NCBI GenBank assembly: GCA_902616645.1
Contig: CACMTO010000002.1
Span: 62,001 to 126,000 of the forward strand
DNA length: 64,000 nucleotides
Direction: 5' to 3'
DNA from: an uncultured Pelagibacteraceae bacterium
GTDB lineage: Bacteria; Pseudomonadota; Alphaproteobacteria; Pelagibacterales; Pelagibacteraceae
The position numbers and the translations under genes are program-made. Numbering within the stretch: the stretch's first letter is position 1; every line of letters begins with the position of its first letter. The notes beneath the pieces are model-generated. The model was not told the origin of the DNA, did not search any database, and saw only the letters and a list, made by a program, of their open reading frames with translations. Positions 39,328 through 48,853 of the stretch are shown here, piece after piece.

Positions 39328-39684
39328 TTAATTTAAAGCAGATTGTGCTTTTTGGACAATAGATTTAAAGGCTTCTGGGCTATCGTACGCTATTTCTGCT
39401 AGAATTTTTCTATCCATTTTAATTCCACATTTATTTAAACCATTAATAAACTTAGAATATGTTAAACCTTCAGCTCTGACACCTGCATTAATTCTCTGTA
39501 TCCAAAGAGATTTGAAATCTCTTTTCTTATTTCTACGGTCCCTATAAGCATATTGCATTGCTTTTTCCATTGCTTGCTTAGCTACCCTGATTGTATTTTT
39601 TCTTCTACCCCATTGGCCCTTAACAGCTTTAAGAACTTTTTTGTGTTTTGCTCTGCTAGTTACGCCTCTTTTAACTCTTGCCAT
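39328..39684 (-). CDS. rplT: 50S ribosomal protein L20
   Basis: A 118-aa basic rRNA-binding protein needed early in 50S assembly. Signature [19 protein letters not shown] at the start and [22 protein letters not shown] in the middle identify L20. It starts one base after the L35 stop. In other bacteria L20 represses this operon by binding the leader; I do not see a clear pseudoknot leader here, so autoregulation is not claimed. Confidence 0.98.
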   Translation of the reverse strand: MARVKRGVTSRAKHKKVLKAVKGQWGRRKNTIRVAKQAMEKAMQYAYRDRRNKKRDFKSLWIQRINAGVRAEGLTYSKFINGLNKCGIKMDRKILAEIAYDSPEAFKSIVQKAQSALN

Positions 39685-39685
39685 T

Positions 39686-39892
39686 TTAACCCCTTAAACT
39701 GTAAGGCATGTATGATTTTACAATTTTACTATCTTGTTTTGACATTGTTGTTGTGCCTCTCAATTTTCTTATTTGTGAATTTGTTCTTTTAATCATACCA
39801 TGACGTTTACCTGCTTGAGCCATAATTACCTTTCCTCTAGCAGATATTTTAAATCTTTTTTTTGCTGAGCTTTTTGTTTTTAGTTTTGGCAT
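39686..39892 (-). CDS. rpmI: 50S ribosomal protein L35
   Basis: A 68-aa basic ribosomal protein beginning [15 protein letters not shown], with the family segment GKRHGMIKR. It lies between infC (53-base gap) and rplT (one base), the conserved infC-rpmI-rplT order. Confidence 0.97.
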   Translation of the reverse strand: MPKLKTKSSAKKRFKISARGKVIMAQAGKRHGMIKRTNSQIRKLRGTTTMSKQDSKIVKSYMPYSLRG

Positions 39893-39945
39893 AATTTTGC
39901 GATTTTATACAAAGAAAGAAATAGATTTACAACCTATATTAAAGC

Positions 39946-40491
39946 CTATAATGGCTGAATTACCATAATCATCTGTTTGCCATCAAATTTTGGGTGTAAT
40001 TCGACTTTACCAATATCTTTCATATCTTCTTTAATTTTAGACATCAACTCGTTGCCTAAGTGAGAATGCTGAAGTTCACGGCCTTTAAATCTTATAGTGA
40101 ACTTAACTTTATCTCCTTTTGCTATAAATTTTTTTGCGTTTTTTACTTTAAACTCATAATCATGAGTCTCTGTTACTGGTCTCATTTTAATTTCTTTAAG
40201 AGAAATAATCTTTTGTTTTTTTTTTGCCTGATTTGCTTTTTTTTGAGCATCATATTTAAATTTACCCATATCCATAATTTTACATACGGGTGGTTTAGCA
40301 TTTGGTGCAATCTCTATTAAATCTAGTGATTGATTTTTTGCCATTGAGATTGCTTCATTTGTATTTAATATACCAAGATTCTCACCATCGCTTGCAATAA
40401 CCTGAACCTCTGGTGAAGATATTCTGTTGTTAGACCTTGGGCCACGATCTTTAGTTCTTCTCTGAAAATAGTTTTGTTTGAAATCTGCCAC
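39946..40491 (-). CDS. infC: translation initiation factor IF-3
   Basis: Keeps the 30S subunit free and checks the start codon. It has 181 aa. The N domain contains NNRISSPEVQVI and ends with PPVCKIMDMGKFKYD; the C domain contains KEIKMRPVTETHDYEFK and FRGRE-like FKGREL. The start is GTG directly abutting the thrS TAA, and that in-frame stop rules out anything longer. The AUU-type autoregulatory start of enteric infC is therefore not used here. In the operon it precedes rpmI. Confidence 0.96.
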   Translation of the reverse strand: MADFKQNYFQRRTKDRGPRSNNRISSPEVQVIASDGENLGILNTNEAISMAKNQSLDLIEIAPNAKPPVCKIMDMGKFKYDAQKKANQAKKKQKIISLKEIKMRPVTETHDYEFKVKNAKKFIAKGDKVKFTIRFKGRELQHSHLGNELMSKIKEDMKDIGKVELHPKFDGKQMIMVIQPL

Positions 40492-42411
40492 TTAATTTGA
40501 AGGTGCTCTATTTAAAGCAGAAAATTTTTTAATAAATGTATTTAGATCCATATTTTCTTGTTTGTCTGAATCCAATCTTCTAATGGTTACAGAGTTACTG
40601 TCAACTTCTTTTTTACCACAAATTAATAAAATCGGGACTTTTGCAAGAGAATGTTCTCTAATTTTATAATTTAAATTGTGATTTTTTAAATCAACAATTG
40701 TACTAATGCCTGCTTGTTTAATCTTCTCAGAAACTTTTATTGCATACCCTTCAAAATCTTCTGAGATAGGAATGACAACTGATTGTAATGGAGAGATCCA
40801 GAATGGAAATTTTCCAGCATAATTTTCTATCAAAATTCCTATAAATCTTTCTAGAGATCCGAACAGAGCTCTATGTAACATAACTGGAACTTTCCTTGTA
40901 CCATCTTTGTCAACATAAGACGCCTCTAATCTTCCTGGTAAATTTAAATCAACTTGAAGAGTTCCACATTGCCAGTCTCTTCCGATAGCGTCTCTTAAAA
41001 CAAATTCTATTTTTGGGCCATAAAAAGCTCCTTCTCCCTTATTTATACTATATTCCAGTTTTGAGGCTTTAATAGCTTCAAGTAATGATGCCTCTGCTTT
41101 GTCCCAAACCTCATCTTCACCAACTCGTATTTCTGGTCTGTCAGCATACTTAAGCACAACGTTTTCAAATCCTAAATCTTTATAAATATCCAATATTAAA
41201 TTTGTTACGTTCAAACATTCACTAGTAATTTGATCCTCGGTACAAAAAATATGTGCATCATCTTGAGTAAACGCTCTTACTCTAAGAAGTCCATGAAGTG
41301 CACCGGAGGGTTCATAACGATGAACCTTTCCAAATTCTGTAATCCTTAGTGGCAAATCTCTATAACTTTTTAAGCCTTGATTAAAAACTTGAATGTGCCC
41401 AGGACAATTCATTGGTTTAATTGCAAAAACTTTTTCATCGGGTGTCTCTGAGGTATACATATTTTGTCCATATTTTTCCCAGTGTCCTGACTTTTCCCAT
41501 AGTAATCTATCTAATACTTCTGGTGTGTTTACCTCTCTGTAACCAGCTGCATCTTGTTTATCCCTCATGTAGCTAATTAGTTTTTGAAATAAAGACCAAC
41601 CCTTTTCATGCCAAAAAACGCTGCCTGGACTTTCTTCACGAAAATGAAATAAGTCCATTTCTTTTCCTAATTTTCTATGATCTCTTTTCTCTGCTTCCTC
41701 AATTTTATTTAAATAGTCCTCTAAGTCTTTTTGAGAAGCCCACCCAGTCCCATAAATTCTCTGAAGCATTTCATTTTTTGAGTCTCCACGCCAGTATGCC
41801 CCTGAAACTTTGGTGAGTTTAAAAGCTTTGCTAATTTTTCCTGAAGATACTAAATGTGGACCTCTACATAAATCATGCCAGGTATCCCCATGGTGATAAA
41901 TTGAGAGTTCTTCATTTACCGGTATACTCTTAATGATCTCAGCTTTATATTTTTCTCCAATTTTGATAAAATGACCTATTGCTTTTTCTCTGTCCCATAC
42001 TTCTCTTCTTGTTTTCACATCTTTGTCAATTATTTCTAACATTCTTTTTTCTATCTTATTTAAATCATCACTTGTAAAAGGTTCCTTTCTTGCAAAATCA
42101 TAATAAAACCCATTTTCTATCACTGGTCCAATCGTCACTTGAGTTCCAGGATATAACTCTTGTACTGCCATCGCCATAATATGTGCAGTGTCATGTCTGA
42201 TGACCTCTAAACCCTCAGGATCCTTTGAGGTAAAAATTTTTACAGAACAATCTTTATATATTTGAAAGTATAAATCTTTTAATTCTCCATTTACACTCAT
42301 CACTAAAGCATTTTTTGATAAAGATTTGCTTATTTTTTCTGCAATTTCTAATCCATTAACTACTTTTGAGAAATTTAAGCTTTTTCCATCTGGTAATTTT
42401 ATTACAGGCAT
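40492..42411 (-). CDS. thrS: threonyl-tRNA synthetase
   Basis: Class II synthetase of 639 aa. Domains: N-terminal TGS (about 1-62), editing domain with HDTAHIMAMAVQELYPG (about 74-90) and HDLCRGPHLVS, catalytic core (about 240-530) with the zinc Cys in PMNCPGHIQVF, motif 2 RYEPSGALHGLLRVR and motif 3 HRALFGSLERFI, then the anticodon-binding domain. It begins immediately after the GT4 gene stop and abuts infC downstream. It charges the tRNA-Thr class present in this window. Confidence 0.97.
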   Translation of the reverse strand: MPVIKLPDGKSLNFSKVVNGLEIAEKISKSLSKNALVMSVNGELKDLYFQIYKDCSVKIFTSKDPEGLEVIRHDTAHIMAMAVQELYPGTQVTIGPVIENGFYYDFARKEPFTSDDLNKIEKRMLEIIDKDVKTRREVWDREKAIGHFIKIGEKYKAEIIKSIPVNEELSIYHHGDTWHDLCRGPHLVSSGKISKAFKLTKVSGAYWRGDSKNEMLQRIYGTGWASQKDLEDYLNKIEEAEKRDHRKLGKEMDLFHFREESPGSVFWHEKGWSLFQKLISYMRDKQDAAGYREVNTPEVLDRLLWEKSGHWEKYGQNMYTSETPDEKVFAIKPMNCPGHIQVFNQGLKSYRDLPLRITEFGKVHRYEPSGALHGLLRVRAFTQDDAHIFCTEDQITSECLNVTNLILDIYKDLGFENVVLKYADRPEIRVGEDEVWDKAEASLLEAIKASKLEYSINKGEGAFYGPKIEFVLRDAIGRDWQCGTLQVDLNLPGRLEASYVDKDGTRKVPVMLHRALFGSLERFIGILIENYAGKFPFWISPLQSVVIPISEDFEGYAIKVSEKIKQAGISTIVDLKNHNLNYKIREHSLAKVPILLICGKKEVDSNSVTIRRLDSDKQENMDLNTFIKKFSALNRAPSN

Positions 42412-43566
42412 TTAATTTAATAATCTCTTATACTCTGAATAAGTAGAAAAACACATTTTTTCAACATTAAATTTTTTAATTACGTTTTTTCTTCCTTCTT
42501 TTCTTATTAAATCAAGGGATAGTTCATCCGTTGTTATGACTTGTATAATCTTTTTACTCAAAGAACTTGCGTTTCCAGAGCTAAATAAAAATCCAGTTTT
42601 TTGATCAACAATAGTCTCGTTTGATCCACCAATATCACTTGCAATTATAATTTTTTCCATAGATTGAGCTTCTACAGCTACTCTACCAAATGCTTCTGGT
42701 TCTACAGAAGCTGAAACAACTATATCAGAAACTTTGTATGCTAAAGCCATATCTTTACAATGATTTATAAATTTAACCTGTTTATTTAGTCTGTATTGCT
42801 CAGTTAATCGGATCAATTTTTTTTTATATAAACTTCTACCTTGATCACTTCCTAGAATAACGACATGAAAAGCTTCATAACCTAACTCAATTTTTACTAA
42901 ATTAATTGCATCTATAAATAGTTCTTGTCCCTTCCATGAAGTAAGTCTTCCTGGCATTAAAATAATTTTTTTTTCATTATTTATTTCCCAACTTTGAAGG
43001 AGCTTTTTTTCTTCGGTCTCTAATTTGGTTGATGGATCAAAATAATCAACATTTATACCTCTAAAAATTACTAAAAACTTTTTTTTGGTATCTAAAAACT
43101 CAGAATAATTTTCTTTAATATGTGAAAAAATAAAATTACTTCCAGCAATTATTAAGTCTGATCTTAACATTACAGAATTATAAAACTTTTTTAATTTTCC
43201 TTTAAAATTATATGTACCGTGAAAGGTTGTTACGAACTTTCTTTTTGTTAATCTGGTTGCAAAAAAACATGACCAAGCAGGTGCACGACTTCTAGCATGA
43301 ACTATTGAGATGTTATAATATAAAATTATACATACTAAAAAAATTGAATTTAAAAAAATCAGTACTGGATTTTTACTATGAACAGGTAATTTAATTAATT
43401 TAACTTTCTTTTTGTCAATAAATTTTATTAGTTCTCCTCCGCTTGTTACGATAAATGATTTACAATTTTTTTCGGCTAAATAATGGGCTATATCATAACA
43501 TCCAGTTTCTGCACCACCGTAACCTAATTTAGGTATGACCTGCAAAACTTTAATATTAGACGACAT
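42412..43566 (-). CDS. glycosyltransferase family 4 protein
   Basis: A 384-aa GT-B fold retaining transferase. It has the N-terminal Gly-rich GYGGAETGCYDIA (about 15-27), nucleotide-sugar site MPGRLTSWKGQELFIDA, and EAFGRVAVEAQSMEKIIIASDIGGSNE holding the E-x7-E motif. It is a likely lipopolysaccharide or exopolysaccharide transferase acting at the inner membrane. It is the first gene of the minus-strand run that continues with thrS, with which it abuts without a spacer. It is divergent from the hydrolase by 42 bases. Confidence 0.9.
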   Translation of the reverse strand: MSSNIKVLQVIPKLGYGGAETGCYDIAHYLAEKNCKSFIVTSGGELIKFIDKKKVKLIKLPVHSKNPVLIFLNSIFLVCIILYYNISIVHARSRAPAWSCFFATRLTKRKFVTTFHGTYNFKGKLKKFYNSVMLRSDLIIAGSNFIFSHIKENYSEFLDTKKKFLVIFRGINVDYFDPSTKLETEEKKLLQSWEINNEKKIILMPGRLTSWKGQELFIDAINLVKIELGYEAFHVVILGSDQGRSLYKKKLIRLTEQYRLNKQVKFINHCKDMALAYKVSDIVVSASVEPEAFGRVAVEAQSMEKIIIASDIGGSNETIVDQKTGFLFSSGNASSLSKKIIQVITTDELSLDLIRKEGRKNVIKKFNVEKMCFSTYSEYKRLLN

Positions 43567-43608
43567 TGAATAAGATTATATAATAATAGATAATACTAAT
43601 AAACTTTA

Positions 43609-44355
43609 ATGAGATATTTTAAATATTTAAAATTAAATAAATCAAAAAAAATCCGGTATTTGCATCTCAAAAAAAAGAATGGAGTTTATATCGTTTTTTT
43701 ACATGGATTTATGTCAGATTTAGAGGGGCAAAAACCTAAAACATTCCTAACATTTGCAAAAAAAAATAAACTTGGTTTCCTGGCTCTTGAATACTCAGGC
43801 CATGGGAAATCCTCTGGCAAATTCACTGATGGCAATATCTCAAAATGGACAACTGAGTCCAGATTGGTTATTAAAAAGATAATAAAAAAAAATAAATTTA
43901 TAGTTATTGGGTCCAGTATGGGTGCATGGATATCATTGAACTTATTTAAATATTATAAAAAACAAATAAAAGGTTTTTTAGGAATAGGTTCAGCTCCCGA
44001 TTTTTTAGAAAAACTCATGTGGAAAAAATTTTCAAAAAAAATGAAAAAAGAAATTAAGATTAAAGGAAAAATTTATCTCAAACATGGTAAATATGAATAT
44101 CCGATAACATTTCAATTAATAAAAGATGGAAGAAAAAATAAAGTTTTAAATAAAAAAATATACGAAAATATTAATGTTAGTATGATACATGGAAGTAAGG
44201 ATGAGTCTGTTCCTGTGATTTATTCAAGAAAAGTTCTTAAGATCTTTAAAAACGCAAAAAGAAAATTAATTATAATTCAAAACGGAGATCATAGTTTATC
44301 CAATTCAAAAGGCCTTAGAGTCTTAAAAAAAGAACTAAGTCTTATTCTTAACTAA
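43609..44355 (+). CDS. alpha/beta hydrolase
   Basis: A 248-aa serine hydrolase. The oxyanion region is FLHGFMSDLEG, followed by EYSGHGKSSG (about 61-70). The nucleophile is Ser103 in GSSMGA, with probable Asp in GSKDESVP and His in NGDHSLS. The layout resembles ABHD10-type thioesterase/esterase proteins common in Alphaproteobacteria. The substrate is unknown. Its stop overlaps the convergent gltB by 8 bases. Confidence 0.87.
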   Translation: MRYFKYLKLNKSKKIRYLHLKKKNGVYIVFLHGFMSDLEGQKPKTFLTFAKKNKLGFLALEYSGHGKSSGKFTDGNISKWTTESRLVIKKIIKKNKFIVIGSSMGAWISLNLFKYYKKQIKGFLGIGSAPDFLEKLMWKKFSKKMKKEIKIKGKIYLKHGKYEYPITFQLIKDGRKNKVLNKKIYENINVSMIHGSKDESVPVIYSRKVLKIFKNAKRKLIIIQNGDHSLSNSKGLRVLKKELSLILN

Positions 44356-47300
44356 CTTTTTTAATTTTTGATTTGTTTGAGATTGGATATTTAAGTTTAT
44401 CTATCATCTCTTTAGGACAAACTTGAACAAAGTTCTTTACCTCTTCTTCGAAATTATCGATTATTCTTTTCGATAAATGTGAACCTGTCTCAATTGAGTG
44501 CTCTAAAACAAGCTTTTTTAGAACATTTAACCAATATTCTGTTTCGATATCTTGCCAAACAACTGATTCTGGGTTTACTTTTTTTTCAAACTCTTTTGAT
44601 TTATCATAGATAAAAGCCATTCCACCTGTCATACCTGCAGCAAAATTATCACCTACATCTCCTAATATTACGACTGTTCCTCCCGTCATGTATTCACAAC
44701 CATTTGAGTCACATCCCTCTATTACAGCAGTTGCACCGGAATTTCTTACTGCGAACCTATCCCCAGCCTGTCCAGCAGCATAAAGTTTACCAGAAGTTGC
44801 TCCGTAGAGAACGGTATTTCCTATAATTGTATTTTGATTTGAAACTAAATTACTTTCCTCACTGAGTTTTATAGAGATTGTTCCACCTGATAAACCCTTG
44901 CCAACATAATCATTTGCATCTCCTCTAAGATTTAATCTTAAGCCCTTAATAGAAAAAGCTCCAAAAGATTGTCCTGCTGAACCCTTAAAGTTTAAAGTCA
45001 AAAAATTTTCTTTAAGTTTTCCATCACCATATTTTTTATATAAATAATGTGAAATTCGAGTCCCTACTGCTCTATTCGTATTTTTTATGTAAAATTCTTT
45101 TTTCATGTTTTCAGGTGCATCTAAAGATTTCTCTATTTCTGGCCAAATTTCCTGATCAAGTGTATCTGGGACTTTATTTATTTCTGGAATCTCACAATAT
45201 CTTTTATCATTTCCTGGATCTGCCTGTACAAATAATGGATTTAAATCTAAATCATCTAGATTAGGTGAAGCTTTACTTACTTGCATTAATAAGTCTGTTC
45301 TTCCAATAATATCGTTTAAAGATTTAAAACCTAAGCTAGCTAAAATTTCTCTTACCTCAGATGCAATAAAAGTAAATAAATTTACAATTTTATCAGGTGT
45401 TCCAGTAAATTTTTGTCTCAATTTATCATCTTGAGTACATACACCTACTGGACAGGTATTTGAATGACACTGTCTCACCATAATACATCCCATAGCAACT
45501 AAAGCTGTTGTTGCTACACCATATTCTTCTGCACCCATCATTGCAGCTATAACAACATCTCTGCCAGTTTTAATTCCACCATCAGTTCTTAAGGTTACTT
45601 TGTGTCTTAAATTATTTAACGTTAGAACTTGATTCGCCTCCGTAAGTCCCATTTCCCAAGGAATTCCTACATACTTAACACTTGTTTGCGGCGTTGCTCC
45701 GGTTCCTCCATTATGCCCAGAAATCAGAATAATATCTGCTTTTGCTTTAGCTACGCCAGCAGCGATAGTTCCAATACCAGATGAAGCAACCAGTTTTACT
45801 CCTACTCTTGCTTTTGGGTTTATTTGTTTTAAATCATAAATTAGTTGAGCGAGATCTTCTATTGAATAAATGTCATGATGAGGTGGTGGTGAAATTAATG
45901 TTACCCCTGGAGTTGAATGTCTAAGTTTAGCAATTTCTTTTGTCACTTTAAATCCTGGCAATTGACCACCTTCTCCTGGTTTTGCTCCTTGTGCCATTTT
46001 AATCTCTATTTCATTACAGTTATTTAAATAATCAATCGTTACTCCAAATCTTGCTGAGGCTATTTGCTTAACCCTTGAATTTGCACTATCCCCGCTTTCC
46101 ATAATTTTAAATCTATTAGCATCTTCTCCTCCTTCTCCGCTACAAGATGCTCCTTTTATTCTATTCATTCCAATAGCTAATGTTTCGTGAGCTTCTTTTG
46201 ACAATGCTCCATGAGACATACTTCCACTACCAAATCTTTTAAGAATTTTTTCTATTGGCTCGACTTCAGAAAGTTTTATAGATGGACCTAATTTTTTTTT
46301 TCTAAAATTTATTAAATCTCTTAAGTTAATTGGGGGTAAATTATAAATTCCCTCAGCATATTTTTTATATGCTTGATACGAATTAGAGCCCACAGCACTT
46401 TGCAGTAAATGAATAAGCTGACCTTGATATTGATGTGTTTCACCGTTTTTTCTATATCTATAAATCCCTCCAATTGGAAGAACAGTTTCTGTGCTCTCAA
46501 AAGCCTCTTTATGAATTTCTCTTATCTTTTTTTCAATACCGACTAAACCGATACCTGAAATTTTTGATACTACTCCGGGAAAATAGTCATTTACGATTGT
46601 TCTACTAAGCCCAACTGTCTCAAAATTACATCCACCTCTGTAAGAACTAAGGACTGAAATCCCCATTTTCGACATTATCTTTAATAAACCAGAATTAACT
46701 GAATTTATATATCTCATTATACACTCATCAAAACTATACTGACCAAAAAGTTTTTTTTGATAACGTTGATATAAACTATCAAATGCCAAATAAGGATTTA
46801 CAGTTGTTGCTCCAACTCCGATCAATGTTGCAAAAGAATGTGTGTCTAAGGCCTCACCTGACTGAACGTTTATGGAAACATAACCTCTGAGTTTTTTTTG
46901 TATGAGAAACGTGTTTACAGCTCCAACACTCAATAACATTGGCATGGGTAATTTCTTATTAGAAATTTCTTTATCACTTAAAACTAACTGTGTAGCGCCT
47001 TGTCTAACAGCAATTTCTGCTTCTCTTTGAATTCTGTTAAGGGATTCGAATAAATTTTCATTTTGTGAAAAAGTACAATCAATACCTACAGAATTTTTAC
47101 CAAAAAAATTAATAAATTTATTAAATTGTGAATTCGATAAAATTGGGCTGTTCAAAACGTATATATTTTCTTTTGTTAAAGTATCAAAATCTAAAATATT
47201 TCCTAAATTTCCAAATCTTGTCTTTAAACTCATTACTTTGCTCTCTCTCAATGAGTCAATTGGTGGGTTAGTGACTTGACTAAAATTTTGTCTAAAAAAA

Positions 47301-48853
47301 TGATATAGTGGCCTATATCTGTCTGATAATACCGCTAATGGAGTATCGTCGCCCATTGAACCAGTTGCCTCTTTTGCATCCTCAGCCATCGGATGTAGAA
47401 TAAGTTCAAGATCTTCTAAACTAATTCCAAATGTATATTGTCTTCTCCTTAAATTTTCTCCTTCGAAAATATATTTTTCGTTAATAACAGTTAATTTTTC
47501 ATCTAAATCAATTATCTGAGAATTAAAATGTTTAAACTCTTTTGCTAGATAATCTTTAATTTGACTGTTAAAAAAAACTTTTCCTTTTTCAATTCTTACA
47601 CCAATAATTTCGCCAGGTCCTAATCTTCCTTTAGTTAGAATTTTTTTTTCATTTAACTCTATCATTCCCGTCTCAGAACCAGCAAATAACATTTTATCTT
47701 TAGTGATTGCATACCTAAGTGGTCTCAATCCATTTCTATCGTTAGCAGCAATAACCCATTCATTGTCAGTAGCTGCTATTGCAGCTGGTCCATCCCATGG
47801 TTCCATAGTGCTGTTTAAAAAATTAAATAATTGTTGGTGGCTTCGTGACAGCGTTTTATTTTTTTTTGACCAAGCATCAGGGATCAGCATCAATTTTGCT
47901 AAGGGTGCTGATTGTCCAGACCTATTTAATAATTCGAAAACGTTATCTAAAGCAGCAGAGTCAGAAATCCCCTTTTGAATTACTGGTTTTAAGTTTTCTA
48001 CATTCTCAAAAAGTGGACTGCTCATTTCTTGCTCATGAACTTTCATCCAATTTTTATTTCCTTTGTAAGTATTTATCTCTCCATTATGAGCAATAGCTCT
48101 AAATGGTTGGGCTAAACTCCAACTTGGAGCAGTATTAGTTGAGAACCTTTGATGAAAAATTGCATACCTTGATTCAAACCTTTGATCTTTTAAATCCAAG
48201 TAAAATTCTGAAATCGCCTCTGCTAAATAAAGTCCCTTATAAATTATTGATTTTGAACTAATAGAACAAATATAAAAATTATTTAAAGATGCCTCAAAAG
48301 CTTTATTTTCAATTTTCTTTCTAGTCTCATATATTTTTCTCTCCAAATTTTTTTCTAGCAGTTTTGGATCATTAGATTTGAACAAAACCTGGATAATTTC
48401 TGGCATTGTTGATTTTGCTTTCTCGCCCAAAACTTTAGGATTAACAGGAACTTGTCTCCAACCATAAATACTAAAATCATTTTTAGTTAATTCACTTTCA
48501 ACTATTGTTTTACAAGCCTCTTGTGATGCATAGTCATTTCTCGGAAGAAAAATCATTCCAACACAAATTTCAGATTTATCATAATCGTGGCCAGTGACCT
48601 CAATTTTTTCTATAAAAAAGTCCTTTGGTATCTCAACATGTATACCTGCTCCATCACCAGTTTTTCCATCTGCATCTATTGCGCCCCTGTGCCAGACTGC
48701 TTTCAACGCTTCAATACCATATTCTACAACTGCTCTTGATTTTTTACCCTCTGTGGAAGCTATTAAACCAACACCACATGCATCATGCTCCATTTCTTCT
48801 GAATAAACATGATTTTCAGTCAACAATTTTAAGTTCTTTTTATAATTGTCCAT
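44348..48853 (-). CDS. gltB: glutamate synthase large subunit
   Basis: NADPH-GOGAT alpha chain: produces glutamate from glutamine and 2-oxoglutarate. It has about 1501 aa from the ATG at 48853 (a GTG one codon earlier is possible). A short propeptide precedes Cys26 in HDACGVG, the Ntn-amidotransferase nucleophile. The synthase domain contains GEGGEDANRF and FMN-site motifs including SGHNGGTGATPQTS. The 3Fe-4S site is CxxxxCHSNTCPVGVC, and the C-terminal GXGXG beta-helix closes it. It is coupled to gltD upstream by TGATG. Confidence 0.97.
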   Translation of the reverse strand: MDNYKKNLKLLTENHVYSEEMEHDACGVGLIASTEGKKSRAVVEYGIEALKAVWHRGAIDADGKTGDGAGIHVEIPKDFFIEKIEVTGHDYDKSEICVGMIFLPRNDYASQEACKTIVESELTKNDFSIYGWRQVPVNPKVLGEKAKSTMPEIIQVLFKSNDPKLLEKNLERKIYETRKKIENKAFEASLNNFYICSISSKSIIYKGLYLAEAISEFYLDLKDQRFESRYAIFHQRFSTNTAPSWSLAQPFRAIAHNGEINTYKGNKNWMKVHEQEMSSPLFENVENLKPVIQKGISDSAALDNVFELLNRSGQSAPLAKLMLIPDAWSKKNKTLSRSHQQLFNFLNSTMEPWDGPAAIAATDNEWVIAANDRNGLRPLRYAITKDKMLFAGSETGMIELNEKKILTKGRLGPGEIIGVRIEKGKVFFNSQIKDYLAKEFKHFNSQIIDLDEKLTVINEKYIFEGENLRRRQYTFGISLEDLELILHPMAEDAKEATGSMGDDTPLAVLSDRYRPLYHFFRQNFSQVTNPPIDSLRESKVMSLKTRFGNLGNILDFDTLTKENIYVLNSPILSNSQFNKFINFFGKNSVGIDCTFSQNENLFESLNRIQREAEIAVRQGATQLVLSDKEISNKKLPMPMLLSVGAVNTFLIQKKLRGYVSINVQSGEALDTHSFATLIGVGATTVNPYLAFDSLYQRYQKKLFGQYSFDECIMRYINSVNSGLLKIMSKMGISVLSSYRGGCNFETVGLSRTIVNDYFPGVVSKISGIGLVGIEKKIREIHKEAFESTETVLPIGGIYRYRKNGETHQYQGQLIHLLQSAVGSNSYQAYKKYAEGIYNLPPINLRDLINFRKKKLGPSIKLSEVEPIEKILKRFGSGSMSHGALSKEAHETLAIGMNRIKGASCSGEGGEDANRFKIMESGDSANSRVKQIASARFGVTIDYLNNCNEIEIKMAQGAKPGEGGQLPGFKVTKEIAKLRHSTPGVTLISPPPHHDIYSIEDLAQLIYDLKQINPKARVGVKLVASSGIGTIAAGVAKAKADIILISGHNGGTGATPQTSVKYVGIPWEMGLTEANQVLTLNNLRHKVTLRTDGGIKTGRDVVIAAMMGAEEYGVATTALVAMGCIMVRQCHSNTCPVGVCTQDDKLRQKFTGTPDKIVNLFTFIASEVREILASLGFKSLNDIIGRTDLLMQVSKASPNLDDLDLNPLFVQADPGNDKRYCEIPEINKVPDTLDQEIWPEIEKSLDAPENMKKEFYIKNTNRAVGTRISHYLYKKYGDGKLKENFLTLNFKGSAGQSFGAFSIKGLRLNLRGDANDYVGKGLSGGTISIKLSEESNLVSNQNTIIGNTVLYGATSGKLYAAGQAGDRFAVRNSGATAVIEGCDSNGCEYMTGGTVVILGDVGDNFAAGMTGGMAFIYDKSKEFEKKVNPESVVWQDIETEYWLNVLKKLVLEHSIETGSHLSKRIIDNFEEEVKNFVQVCPKEMIDKLKYPISNKSKIKKVS